Assembly: GCF_031845265.1 (NCBI RefSeq)
Contig: NZ_JAVRBG010000003.1
Location: forward strand, 246,459 to 310,458
Length of the DNA: 64,000 nucleotides
Direction: 5' to 3'
DNA from: Mesonia ostreae
GTDB lineage: Bacteria; Bacteroidota; Bacteroidia; Flavobacteriales; Flavobacteriaceae
Position 1 is the stretch's first letter. Each line of letters opens with the position of its first letter. Shown here in pieces: positions 44,919 through 53,129 of the stretch. The position numbers and the translations under genes are program-made. The notes below the pieces were generated by a model. The model was not told the DNA's origin and ran no database searches. It saw only the letters and a list, made by a program, of their open reading frames with translations.

Positions 44919-45143
44919 TTAAGCAGCTAAGAGTAAAGATTCCATATCATTAGTATCTACGCTATTATCAGAATTTGAACAATAGAAAGTTTGACCGACC
45001 GTATCAAATAATTGATTGTCAATTTCAAAATCTAAATCTTCTTCAAAACCATATTTACCAATTGCTTTAAAATATAATTCCTCTGGACTTATGTTTTCAA
45101 AGTATTGGTCTATTCGATTCTTTATATCTTTTTTTAGTTTCAT
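44919..45143 (-). CDS. Cassette 3: probable antitoxin
   Basis: The 74-residue acidic protein starts MKLKKDIKNRIDQYFENISP and ends TNDMESLLLAA. It begins 47 bases inside the 3' end of the toxin gene and stops one base before the SecB-like gene, so all three are translationally coupled. I do not recognise a DNA-binding motif. Its position between an ADP-ribosyltransferase-like gene and a SecB-like gene is the basis for the call, and the hydrophobic tail could be the chaperone-addiction segment. Confidence 0.6.
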   Translation of the reverse strand: MKLKKDIKNRIDQYFENISPEELYFKAIGKYGFEEDLDFEIDNQLFDTVGQTFYCSNSDNSVDTNDMESLLLAA

Positions 45144-45705
45144 CTTTTATATCCCCTATTTCTATAATATTAGAACTAGTTATATTTTTAGTTGGTTCAT
45201 AAACTGTACATATTGTACAATTAGAAGTTCTCAATGTAATGTTTTTAATTCTTTCTTTTGCAAATTTAATATAAAAATTCCCTTTAACAACATCTATTGG
45301 TAAAATACCTTCATCTCTTGCTAAGTTAACTAATAATCCATCTATTGGTTTAAATCTTTTGTTAAGTTTTTTAATTTTCCTTTCAAAACAATCACTAATA
45401 TAAGTTAGTAGTTCAACACCTTCTTCTTTAGTTAGATCTAAAAAATTTTCTTCTTCAACTTCAATAACGGAATTAATAACACAATAACTTTTATACTTAT
45501 TAACCTGTTTGTTTTTGTCCCAAGCCTCAGCAATAGACCACTTTTTAGCTTGTTCTTCTGGTTTGGAGCTAATGCCATTTACAAAAAAATAAACACCATT
45601 CCCTAACCATTCATCATCACCTATTGACGATTCATAATTAGAACTAACTATTTGTTTTGCAGCATTTACACTTGTTCCGTGAAAACCACTAAATTGTAAT
45701 AACAT
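45097..45705 (-). CDS. Cassette 3: ADP-ribosyltransferase-like toxin
   Basis: The 202-residue protein starts MLLQFSGFHGTSVNAAKQIV. The H9-G10-T11 motif on the first strand and WLGNGVYFF (Y39) are as in the H-Y-E (PARP-like) ADP-ribosyltransferase clade, followed by a helix with AKKWSIAEAW. The pairing with a small antitoxin and a SecB-like chaperone is the arrangement of the anti-phage CmdTAC system, whose CmdT ADP-ribosylates mRNA. The target of this protein is unknown. It is the first gene of the reversed three-gene module, so its promoter must lie in cassette 3 or attC 3. Confidence 0.75.
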   Translation of the reverse strand: MLLQFSGFHGTSVNAAKQIVSSNYESSIGDDEWLGNGVYFFVNGISSKPEEQAKKWSIAEAWDKNKQVNKYKSYCVINSVIEVEEENFLDLTKEEGVELLTYISDCFERKIKKLNKRFKPIDGLLVNLARDEGILPIDVVKGNFYIKFAKERIKNITLRTSNCTICTVYEPTKNITSSNIIEIGDIKDETKKRYKESNRPIL

Positions 45706-45739
45706 TTATGAAAATTTAGAACAAAAATATAAAAACTAC

Positions 45740-45871
45740 TGGCAACAACGTATATAAAAAATAGCTAATTCTATTTCTAACAAATTTGCTTTGCTTATTT
45801 AATAACGTTATTTTAGTCGGAAAAGTATGTGTATACTTACACGCTACTTTTCATATACAAAACCGTTGGTG
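45740..45871 (+). repeat. attC-like site 3 (short class)
   Basis: R'' TGGCAAC, AAC, GTATATAAAAAATAGC; right arm GCTACTTTTCATATAC, AAAACC, R' GTTGGTG. Two arm differences, both A/C. Confidence 0.88.
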
Positions 45872-45906
45872 GCAATGCAAAAAAAATCCCGTTATCAAAC
45901 AAAATT

Positions 45907-47274
45907 ATGAGAATAAAAAAAGTGAAGTGGTTAAATCATCCCATTTTAGGGAATTTGGAAGTTGACTTTACAAACTCAACATCTGGAGATGCATATGATA
46001 ATGTAATATTTGCAGGAGAAAACGGAACAGGTAAAACTTCAATTTTAGAGAGCATAAGTACATTCTTAAATATTGGTTCTTTTGAATATTTCGATTTTAT
46101 AGAATATGTTATAAATAACTCTGTTTATAAAGCTGTACAATCCTCGTCAAACACTTCTATGAAAGACTTTTTTGACATCGTTCATCCAAATGGAAATATT
46201 ACTTCAATAAACTCAAACAGAAATAATAATCCGCAGTCTATTGACACAAACAATCTTGACCCAAGAAGTTATGGTTGCGTTTTTTCAAAAGCAAGAGCAG
46301 ACTATAAGACAAATAGTATAAAGTTTACAACCACAAAACAATTAGATATTGACAAATATGACAATGACAAAGAGGATGATTTCACATCACTAAAGCAACT
46401 TATTGTTGACATTCAAAATCAAGATAATTCGGACTATGCAGAATTAAATCAAAGTTTAGGTAATAACCCTAAATCTTGGGAAGAATATTATCCTAATTCA
46501 AAAATATATCGTTTTAAAAAAGCATTTGACAGCTTCTTCACAAATATGTCTTATGAAAAAGTTATGGACAGCAACGATGAAAAAGTTATTTTATTTAACA
46601 AAAACGGTGTTACAATTCCTATTGATAAATTAAGTACAGGAGAGAAACAAATAGTTTTCAGAGGTATTTATCTTTTACGAAATAATCAAAATCTTCAAGA
46701 TTCATCAATAATGATTGATGAGCCAGAATTAAGTATGCACCCAAAATGGCAAAAAGGCATACTAAAATATTATAAAGACATATTTACTGAAAATAACACA
46801 CAACAAAATGTACAGCTCTTTGTCGCTACTCATTCAGAATATGTAATGGAAAGTGCTTTGTTAAATAAAGATAAAAATCTAACAATTATATTAAAAGATA
46901 AAAGGGGAATAGATAAAAGGGGAATAATTGAACTAAAAAGAATCGACGCACCCTCTGTTTTACCCAGCATTACAAGTGCCGAAACCAATTATTTAGCATT
47001 TGACATTGTTTCAAATGATTATCATATTGAACTTTATGGATATCTTCAAAACAAAGAATCTGTAAGTACAGTTAAGGCGTGTGATGATTTCATAATAAGT
47101 CATCAAGATTACAATCCATCAATTCATCAAAAAACTTCCTCATTTAGAACAACAACATACAATTCATTAACAACCTACATAAGAAATGCAATCGACCATC
47201 CAGAACCTGCAAAAAAATTTTCAGAAAGCGAGTTAAGAACTTCAATAGAACTTTTAATAAAACTATGCCGATAA
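45907..47274 (+). CDS. Cassette 4: AAA ATPase (RecF/OLD-like SMC family)
   Basis: I start at the ATG at 45907 (MRIKKVKWLNHPILGNLEVD), because the longer frame begins inside attC 3. The 455-residue ABC-type ATPase has Walker A GENGTGKTS (G37-K43-T44), signature LSTGEKQIVFRGIYLL, Walker B SIMIDEPELSMHPKWQ and the H-switch LFVATHSEYVM. No TOPRIM or nuclease domain follows; about 110 residues of unknown helical sequence end it. Such lone ATPases recur in defence loci, but activity is not shown. The cassette ends GCACTGCCACCAAC. Confidence 0.85.
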   Translation: MRIKKVKWLNHPILGNLEVDFTNSTSGDAYDNVIFAGENGTGKTSILESISTFLNIGSFEYFDFIEYVINNSVYKAVQSSSNTSMKDFFDIVHPNGNITSINSNRNNNPQSIDTNNLDPRSYGCVFSKARADYKTNSIKFTTTKQLDIDKYDNDKEDDFTSLKQLIVDIQNQDNSDYAELNQSLGNNPKSWEEYYPNSKIYRFKKAFDSFFTNMSYEKVMDSNDEKVILFNKNGVTIPIDKLSTGEKQIVFRGIYLLRNNQNLQDSSIMIDEPELSMHPKWQKGILKYYKDIFTENNTQQNVQLFVATHSEYVMESALLNKDKNLTIILKDKRGIDKRGIIELKRIDAPSVLPSITSAETNYLAFDIVSNDYHIELYGYLQNKESVSTVKACDDFIISHQDYNPSIHQKTSSFRTTTYNSLTTYIRNAIDHPEPAKKFSESELRTSIELLIKLCR

Positions 47275-47285
47275 TAAAGCACTGC

Positions 47286-47417
47286 CACCAACACCGTATA
47301 TAATTTATTGCTAGTTCTAGCCTACTTACGAAAATCCTCGCGGATTTTCTATTCCGTTTTTATTTACTAAATTAGTTGCTTAAAACACGCAACAAACCAT
47401 ATACAAAAACGTTAGCA
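47286..47417 (+). repeat. attC-like site 4 (short class)
   Basis: R'' CACCAAC, ACC, GTATATAATTTATTGC; right arm GCAACAAACCATATAC, AAAAAC, R' GTTAGCA. Three arm differences, all A/C. The tip contains AAAATCCTCGCGGATTTT. Confidence 0.88.
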
Positions 47418-47434
47418 CACATTTAACCAAACCA

Positions 47435-48553
47435 ATGTACTTAATCAATAAAGAACAAAATCGAGTAACCAAATTAAAGCAAAAAACATTTTCTGAACTG
47501 AAATTTAGAGAACGTGACCACTTGCAGGAATGGATTGCAAATAACCCTTCAACTTTAGGCGAGGAACTTCTAATAATCCAAAAAGAATTTAGCGGATTTA
47601 GTGAAACTAACGAAAGATTGGATTTACTTGCGTTAGACAAACTTGGAAACGTAGTTGTTATCGAGAACAAACTTGACGATTCTGGAAAAGATGTTACTTG
47701 GCAAGCAATCAAATATGCATCCTATTGTGCGAGTTTAACGAAACAAGATATTATTAAAGTTTATCAAGACTTTTTAGGAACTTCTGCAATCGCTCAAGAA
47801 AAATTATCTGATTTTTTTGATGGCAGAGATTTATCAGAAGTTGTTTTAAATCAAGGTTTAAATTCTCAACGACTGATTTTGGTGGCTGCAAATTTCCGAA
47901 AAGAAGTTACTTCATCGGTTCTTTGGCTTTTAAATTTTAAAATTCGACTTCAATGTTTTAAAGTTACGCCTTTTGCTTACGAAGACCAATTGTTTTTAAA
48001 TGTTGAGCAAATACTACCGACAAAAGAAACAGAAGATTTTGCAATCAGCATTTCGACAAAAGCACAAGAAGAAATTGAGGTTCAAGAAACATTAAAAAAC
48101 AGACATCACGTAAGAATAAAGTTTTGGGAAAATTTCATTAATTATAGCAACACCAAAAATAACTTGTTTACAAACAACTCGCCTACTAAAGAAAGTTGGA
48201 TTGGGAAAGGAATTGGAATGAGTGGAGTAAATTTAAGTTGTGCAGTTAGCGGAAATTATTGCAGAAGTGAAATCACATTTAATCGTGGGAATAAAGAAGA
48301 AAACAAAGAACTTTTCGATTTTATTTACAGTAAAAAAGAACAGATAGAAAACGACTTTGGTGCAGAATTGACTTGGGAACGAATGGATGACAATGTAACT
48401 TGTCGAATAAAATATCAACACGATGGAGTAAGTTACTTCGAAGAAGAAGATTGGCAGACTATGAACGAATTTTTAGTTGACTCATCTGTAAGAATGGAAA
48501 ATGCCTTTAAAGAGCCGATAAGAGAATTGAATTTGTTCGCAAAACAGAGATAA
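47435..48553 (+). CDS. Cassette 5: DUF4268-type protein with PD-(D/E)XK nuclease-like N-terminus
   Basis: The 372-residue protein has NERLDLLALDKLGNVVVIEN followed by KL, which gives D63-x13-E77-N-K79, the spacing of a PD-(D/E)XK nuclease site as in NucS-like proteins. The C-terminal part (KNRHHVRIKFWENFINYSNT, VNLSCAVSGNYCRSEITFN) matches the DUF4268 layout. It probably acts on DNA; whether it cuts is not shown. Single gene in the cassette; boundary GTTAGCACAC repeated as GTGTGCTAAC. Confidence 0.75.
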   Translation: MYLINKEQNRVTKLKQKTFSELKFRERDHLQEWIANNPSTLGEELLIIQKEFSGFSETNERLDLLALDKLGNVVVIENKLDDSGKDVTWQAIKYASYCASLTKQDIIKVYQDFLGTSAIAQEKLSDFFDGRDLSEVVLNQGLNSQRLILVAANFRKEVTSSVLWLLNFKIRLQCFKVTPFAYEDQLFLNVEQILPTKETEDFAISISTKAQEEIEVQETLKNRHHVRIKFWENFINYSNTKNNLFTNNSPTKESWIGKGIGMSGVNLSCAVSGNYCRSEITFNRGNKEENKELFDFIYSKKEQIENDFGAELTWERMDDNVTCRIKYQHDGVSYFEEEDWQTMNEFLVDSSVRMENAFKEPIRELNLFAKQR

Positions 48554-48561
48554 AAAACGTG

Positions 48562-48757
48562 TGCTAACAAAGTATATAGCTCATAGCTGGGCAGTTGCTT
48601 AATCGAAGTTTAGGCATTTTTGGAAAGTCGCCAAATTTTTAAATTTGACGATTTCCAACAAAAAAGATAAATAGTAAAATTTAAAAATCTGGCTTGTGCT
48701 TAATCCGAAAATAATCGCTAATTTACACGCTACGAGCCATATACAAGACCGTTAGCA
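48562..48757 (+). repeat. attC-like site 5 (long class)
   Basis: R'' TGCTAAC, AAA, GTATATAGCTCATAGC; right arm GCTACGAGCCATATAC, AAGACC, R' GTTAGCA. Very similar to site 1 over its whole length. Confidence 0.88.
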
Positions 48758-48776
48758 TACATTTAAAAGCACACTT

Positions 48777-49124
48777 ATGGAGAATTTTGACATACTGAAT
48801 ATAATTTATTATACTTTATTTTCAATATTTATATATTATCAACAATTGCATTCAAAAGAGTTTAGAGGTGAGAGTCAATTATTCCATCTTATTTTGAATA
48901 TTTTTGCTTTTTCTGGAATGATAATTGGCTTCGCATATTTAATTTTTTACGGCTATAAAACAGTGTGGTGGGCACCTTTTATAATTTTAATAATCGGCAT
49001 ATTAACTACATTTTTTTCTGTCTTTATAGAAAGAATTACTGGAAAAATAACACTTAGCTTAATTGGTTTTGTTTTATGGCCAGTTTTTGCATATTTAATG
49101 TTTACAACAATACCAACAAGTTAA
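48777..49124 (+). CDS. Cassette 6: small membrane protein
   Basis: The 115-residue protein has four hydrophobic segments (about 9-20, 36-55, 63-82, 92-112) and no known domain. It starts MENFDILNIIYYTLFSIFIY. It is the first of two genes in this cassette and ends 11 bases before the next start. Confidence 0.65.
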   Translation: MENFDILNIIYYTLFSIFIYYQQLHSKEFRGESQLFHLILNIFAFSGMIIGFAYLIFYGYKTVWWAPFIILIIGILTTFFSVFIERITGKITLSLIGFVLWPVFAYLMFTTIPTS

Positions 49125-49135
49125 AATTAAACCTA

Positions 49136-49634
49136 ATGTTCAAATTATTTAAAAAGAAAAGAGAAATAAATCTTAACGATTTAGAAGAGCAAATTAACCA
49201 AGGAAATGATTTTATTCAAAAAGTCTTTCAAAAAACTCTGAAAATTGAGGAAAATAAAATTGATTTTAGTGAAATTACCTATTTCAATCTTTCCTTTCTC
49301 TCAAATTTATTTATTAATTTATCGAAAAATCCTGAAAAAAAAGATTTAATTGATAAATTAAGTTTATCAACATTAGATAAAAATATATCAGACTTTAAAA
49401 ATTCAGATTCAAAAGTAGAAATAGTTTCTCAATACCAAAACAGATATAGAGAATATAGTTCTTTAACAACACCTCTATTTGATAACAAAAAAAAATGCAC
49501 AGATTACTTTATTAATGCATCTGTATGAATCAGTAACTAAAAAAAATGCTCAAAATAATATGATTATGATTTCTCTAGCTAGTCCAATGATTTCAATTCT
49601 TCTTGACGACATACTTAAGTTTATAAAGAAATCT
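49136..49634 (+). pseudogene. Cassette 6: helical protein gene interrupted by a frameshift in an A9 run
   Basis: From the ATG at 49136 the reading frame (MFKLFKKKREINLNDLEEQI) stops at 49528 after 130 residues. At the run of nine As (near 49486-49494) the +1 frame opens and continues for about 45 further residues past that stop (MHLYESVTKKNAQNNMIMIS, then LASPMISILLDDILKFIKKS), ending just before attC 6. Removing one A joins both parts into a protein of about 173 residues. This may be a real mutation, a slippery site, or a sequencing error. Function unknown. Confidence 0.6.
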
Positions 49635-49646
49635 AAATAAAACGTA

Positions 49647-49843
49647 TGCTAACACCGTATATAAAAAATAGCTCCATCTGTTCTAAATCGAAAATTTAGC
49701 TATATTTGGTTAGTCGCCAAATCTTTTGATTTGGCTTTTTGAAAAGTAAAGGTAAAACCAAAAATGCAAAAGATTTGGCTTGTGCTCAACCGAAAAAATT
49801 GCGCCTGTTTGCACGCTACTTTTCATATACAAACACGTTAGGC
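49647..49843 (+). repeat. attC-like site 6 (long class)
   Basis: R'' TGCTAAC, ACC, GTATATAAAAAATAGC; right arm GCTACTTTTCATATAC, AAACAC, R' GTTAGGC. Arms of the site 3 type but with the longer centre. Confidence 0.88.
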
Positions 49844-49848
49844 AAAAT

Positions 49849-50655
49849 ATGAGAAAACCGAAACACAATCCAATTGACTCACTCGTTGAAAGATTGTCCG
49901 AGAATTTTGCCAAAGTAAAAGACTTTGATAAATTACAAGAATCAGAAGAAGGAAAAAGACTTTTTGACTTGATTATTAAGTCATCATCCGAAATGGAAAA
50001 TTTTCAAGCTCTTTTTCTGAATTATTATATTCCTTCAGCGAATAAATCAATTGTAGATAGTTGGAATCAAGTTTCAAAGTCTAAATACAAACATTTGTTG
50101 AATATTTCAAAAGATGAATTAAAGGAGAATCTTCACGAAACTATTCGACTTGGATATGTTGGACTTTTCCATAAATACGAGTCATATCTAAAATCATTGG
50201 TCGATGCGACAAACTTTCTTTTAAAAGAACTTAATGAAGAAAACAATTTGTTGACTATCGAAGAATATTGCAAAAAAGAATTTAAAATAAATATTTTCAA
50301 ATCTCACAACCATTTTAATATAACAAAAAGAATAAATTACATTTCTAATGCCGTGAAACACAATGACGGATATCATCGCGAGGAAATTCATCCAGATTTT
50401 TTTAATCCAGATACAAATAATAGAATTGTAGTTGATAAAGAAACTTTTAAATCTGATATTGAAAGACTAAAATCACATTGTCAATTGTTGATGTCTCAAA
50501 TAATTACAATCGGGTTTAAACAATATTTTGGACTTAATTATGAAATAATAAAAAAGAGCTTAAAGCCGGAATTAAAAGAAAGTGTCGAAACAAAAGAAAA
50601 AATAGAGGAAATAATGAAAAATTTTGATTTTATTTTATCGGACTTTAAAAAATAA
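49849..50655 (+). CDS. Cassette 7: hypothetical helical protein
   Basis: I start at the ATG at 49849 (MRKPKHNPIDSLVERLSENF), 12 bases after the cassette boundary. The 268-residue protein is all-helical with INYISNAVKHNDGYHREEIH, whose KHN core recalls HEPN-like proteins, but the R-x4-H motif is not present. It may be a diverged member or unrelated. Cassette ends TTTGCCTAAC, matching start GTTAGGCAAA. Confidence 0.6.
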   Translation: MRKPKHNPIDSLVERLSENFAKVKDFDKLQESEEGKRLFDLIIKSSSEMENFQALFLNYYIPSANKSIVDSWNQVSKSKYKHLLNISKDELKENLHETIRLGYVGLFHKYESYLKSLVDATNFLLKELNEENNLLTIEEYCKKEFKINIFKSHNHFNITKRINYISNAVKHNDGYHREEIHPDFFNPDTNNRIVVDKETFKSDIERLKSHCQLLMSQIITIGFKQYFGLNYEIIKKSLKPELKESVETKEKIEEIMKNFDFILSDFKK

Positions 50656-50662
50656 ATACTTT

Positions 50663-50794
50663 GCCTAACACCGTATAAAAATAATTGCGGTTTAGTGCTT
50701 AATCAAAGGTCGTTGCGTGTTTGTAACGTCTGATTTTCCTTCGGAAAATCCTCTCATACAAACCCGCAACTATTCTTATACATAAACGTTGTAG
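50663..50794 (+). repeat. attC-like site 7 (short class)
   Basis: R'' GCCTAAC, ACC, GTATAAAAATAATTGC; right arm GCAACTATTCTTATAC, ATAAAC, R' GTTGTAG. Two arm differences, both A/C. Tip GATTTTCCTTCGGAAAATC. Confidence 0.88.
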
Positions 50795-50810
50795 ATAATG
50801 CAAAAAAACA

Positions 50811-51470
50811 TTGAGAACAGAACAAAAATCTAAATATTACACCGAATTGATTGAGAAAAACCACAATCAACTTGAACCATTTTATGCTCATTCTTTTATG
50901 ACTTTTTGCGAACTGAATTATCTAAAGAACGAAATTTTAAATTGTTTGCTTTTTGAATTTTATCAAGCAAGTATTTTCTCTACAAATCACTTTTTAGAGC
51001 GAATGGTAAAATTGACATTAATAAAAAATCATACTCAGGAATTTAGCTACGCTGAAATTCAAAAATATCGTGAAAAACTTGATGAAAGCGAAAAAGACTA
51101 TGACGGACTTACTTTGCATAATTCTTTAGCAAAAGCATACGAGCTGAATTTATTTACTGACAAACAATTTGAATATATTAAAACTGCCAAAAATCGATTT
51201 AGAAATCCATTTTCTCACGCCCAAGTTTCAAAAATAAATGAGAACGCGACTGATTTTGGTGGATTTATGTTTGATTTTAATGAGGTGAAGCAGAATTTAA
51301 AACAAGGAACAGAATTGAGAATGCCAGAACGAATTGAAATACCTAAATTCTCACCAGCAATTTCTCAAATGTTACAAGAGAGTAATTCTAAAGAAATTGC
51401 TTTTAAGTATTTTAAAAGTATTTTTATAATATTACGTGAAGTAGAAGATAAAGTCTTTAACGGAAAATAA
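50811..51470 (+). CDS. Cassette 8: HEPN-like protein with R-x4-H motif
   Basis: The 219-residue all-helical protein has AKNRFRNPFSHAQVS, in which R131-x4-H136 is the catalytic motif of HEPN ribonucleases. No in-frame ATG exists before residue 30, so the TTG at 50811 (LRTEQKSKYYTELIEK) is the likely start. An ATG at 50798 is in another frame, separated by an A7 run, so a frameshift is possible. HEPN proteins are common toxins and defence effectors. No partner gene is in the cassette. Confidence 0.6.
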   Translation: MRTEQKSKYYTELIEKNHNQLEPFYAHSFMTFCELNYLKNEILNCLLFEFYQASIFSTNHFLERMVKLTLIKNHTQEFSYAEIQKYREKLDESEKDYDGLTLHNSLAKAYELNLFTDKQFEYIKTAKNRFRNPFSHAQVSKINENATDFGGFMFDFNEVKQNLKQGTELRMPERIEIPKFSPAISQMLQESNSKEIAFKYFKSIFIILREVEDKVFNGK

Positions 51471-51485
51471 TGCAGAAAGCACTAT

Positions 51486-51680
51486 CTACAACAACGTATA
51501 TAGCTCATAGCTGGGCAGTTGCTTAATTGAAGTTAAGTCATATTTGCGAAGTCCGCCAAATTTTTTAATTTGGCTTATTGAAAAGAAAAGATAATAAGAA
51601 AATTAAAAAATTCGGCTCGTGCTTAACCGAATAGTTATCGCTAATTTGCACGCTACGAGCCATATACAAAACCGTTGTGC
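51486..51680 (+). repeat. attC-like site 8 (long class)
   Basis: R'' CTACAAC, AAC, GTATATAGCTCATAGC; right arm GCTACGAGCCATATAC, AAAACC, R' GTTGTGC. The cassette start GTTGTAGATAATGC pairs with its end GCACTATCTACAAC over 13 of 14 positions. Confidence 0.88.
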
Positions 51681-51780
51681 GTCATTTAAGAGCTCGTTAA
51701 CTAAACGAAAAACATCTTTCACTCATTATAGCTTTTATGAAAAAAGGAATTGAAATATTTTTGAATTAAAACCAGAAAAA

Positions 51781-52254
51781 ATGAGAATATTTCTAATTCT
51801 ATTATTACTGACTTTTACTTTCGGCTGCGCAACTCGGAATATAAAATACGACCGAAATAAAATTTTAAAAAAATATTCAACCGAATATAAAATGTTTGTG
51901 GATAATGAAAAAACGGATTTGGAAACTGTGTTTCTTGACAAAGACAATATTGAAAGTATCCGAATTGACAAGCGAACAAGAGAATTGAAAATCACTCAAC
52001 TCAAACGAACTGAATTGTTTGAAATGAAAAACCTGAATTTGGATAGCTTATCTGCTGGACAAAGGGGTTGGAATAAAAAGAAAATTGAATTAGTAATAAT
52101 TGACGGAATTCCATTAACCGATAGCTTATTAGAAAAGACAAAAATTGACCCAAATGCAATTAAATCATTTAATATTTTATCAGAAGAAATGATGCAAAGG
52201 ACAAACTTTTGTAGAGTTTACGATGGAAACGTAATATTAATAACAACGAAATAA
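51781..52254 (+). CDS. Cassette 9: lipoprotein with TonB-plug-like tail (copy A)
   Basis: The 157-residue protein starts MRIFLILLLLTFTFGCATRN, a lipoprotein signal. Its last 50 residues (VIIDGIPLTDSLLEKTKIDP, NAIKSFNILSEEMM, YDGNVILITTK) follow the pattern of the TonB-dependent receptor plug (DGvP...pddIesi.vLk...GVilITTK). So it is probably a stand-alone plug-like domain, function unknown. The sequence is identical to the gene at 52498-52971. A 10-codon frame (MKKGIEIFLN) lies just upstream. Confidence 0.75.
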   Translation: MRIFLILLLLTFTFGCATRNIKYDRNKILKKYSTEYKMFVDNEKTDLETVFLDKDNIESIRIDKRTRELKITQLKRTELFEMKNLNLDSLSAGQRGWNKKKIELVIIDGIPLTDSLLEKTKIDPNAIKSFNILSEEMMQRTNFCRVYDGNVILITTK

Positions 52255-52262
52255 AAACGAAC

Positions 52263-52397
52263 GCACAACACCGTGTATAATTAATTGCTTTGGCAAGTGC
52301 TTATTTGGAAAATTCCTTCGGAATTTTCTCGCGTTCGTTTTTGTTTACTAAATTAGTTGCTTAAACACGCAACTAACCATACACAAGACCGTTGTGC
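52263..52397 (+). repeat. attC-like site 9 (short class)
   Basis: R'' GCACAAC, ACC, GTGTATAATTAATTGC; right arm GCAACTAACCATACAC, AAGACC, R' GTTGTGC. Three arm differences, all A/C. Tip GAAAATTCCTTCGGAATTTTC. Confidence 0.88.
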
Positions 52398-52497
52398 GTC
52401 ATTTAAGAGCTCGTTAACTAAACGAAAAACATCTTTCACTCATTATAGCTTTTATGAAAAAAGGAATTGAAATATTTTTGAATTAAAACCAGAAAAA

Positions 52498-52971
52498 ATG
52501 AGAATATTTCTAATTCTATTATTACTGACTTTTACTTTCGGCTGCGCAACTCGGAATATAAAATACGACCGAAATAAAATTTTAAAAAAATATTCAACCG
52601 AATATAAAATGTTTGTGGATAATGAAAAAACGGATTTGGAAACTGTGTTTCTTGACAAAGACAATATTGAAAGTATCCGAATTGACAAGCGAACAAGAGA
52701 ATTGAAAATCACTCAACTCAAACGAACTGAATTGTTTGAAATGAAAAACCTGAATTTGGATAGCTTATCTGCTGGACAAAGGGGTTGGAATAAAAAGAAA
52801 ATTGAATTAGTAATAATTGACGGAATTCCATTAACCGATAGCTTATTAGAAAAGACAAAAATTGACCCAAATGCAATTAAATCATTTAATATTTTATCAG
52901 AAGAAATGATGCAAAGGACAAACTTTTGTAGAGTTTACGATGGAAACGTAATATTAATAACAACGAAATAA
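52498..52971 (+). CDS. Cassette 10: lipoprotein with TonB-plug-like tail (copy B)
   Basis: Identical in all 157 residues to the cassette 9 product, and its whole 717-bp cassette (52392-53108) is a tandem copy of 51675-52391. Lipoprotein signal MRIFLILLLLTFTFGC, plug-like C-terminus. The copy junctions coincide exactly with the predicted G^TT points, so this reads as a cassette-level event and not a random tandem duplication. Confidence 0.75.
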   Translation: MRIFLILLLLTFTFGCATRNIKYDRNKILKKYSTEYKMFVDNEKTDLETVFLDKDNIESIRIDKRTRELKITQLKRTELFEMKNLNLDSLSAGQRGWNKKKIELVIIDGIPLTDSLLEKTKIDPNAIKSFNILSEEMMQRTNFCRVYDGNVILITTK

Positions 52972-52979
52972 AAACGAAC

Positions 52980-53114
52980 GCACAACACCGTGTATAATTA
53001 ATTGCTTTGGCAAGTGCTTATTTGGAAAATTCCTTCGGAATTTTCTCGCGTTCGTTTTTGTTTACTAAATTAGTTGCTTAAACACGCAACTAACCATACA
53101 CAAGACCGTTGTAA
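52980..53114 (+). repeat. attC-like site 10 (short class)
   Basis: Identical to site 9 up to the junction G; the R' that follows is GTTGTAA, belonging to cassette 11. Confidence 0.88.
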
Positions 53115-53129
53115 GTAATATTAAGAAAA

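Noticed and set aside
45907..47274. Gabija GajA or retron-type OLD nuclease
   Set aside because: No TOPRIM motif follows the ATPase and no UvrD-like or reverse transcriptase gene is present in the cassette.
51675..53108. Insertion sequence or composite transposon
   Set aside because: The duplicated unit contains no transposase and its limits are the G^TT junctions; a cassette duplication explains it fully. An assembly artefact remains possible.
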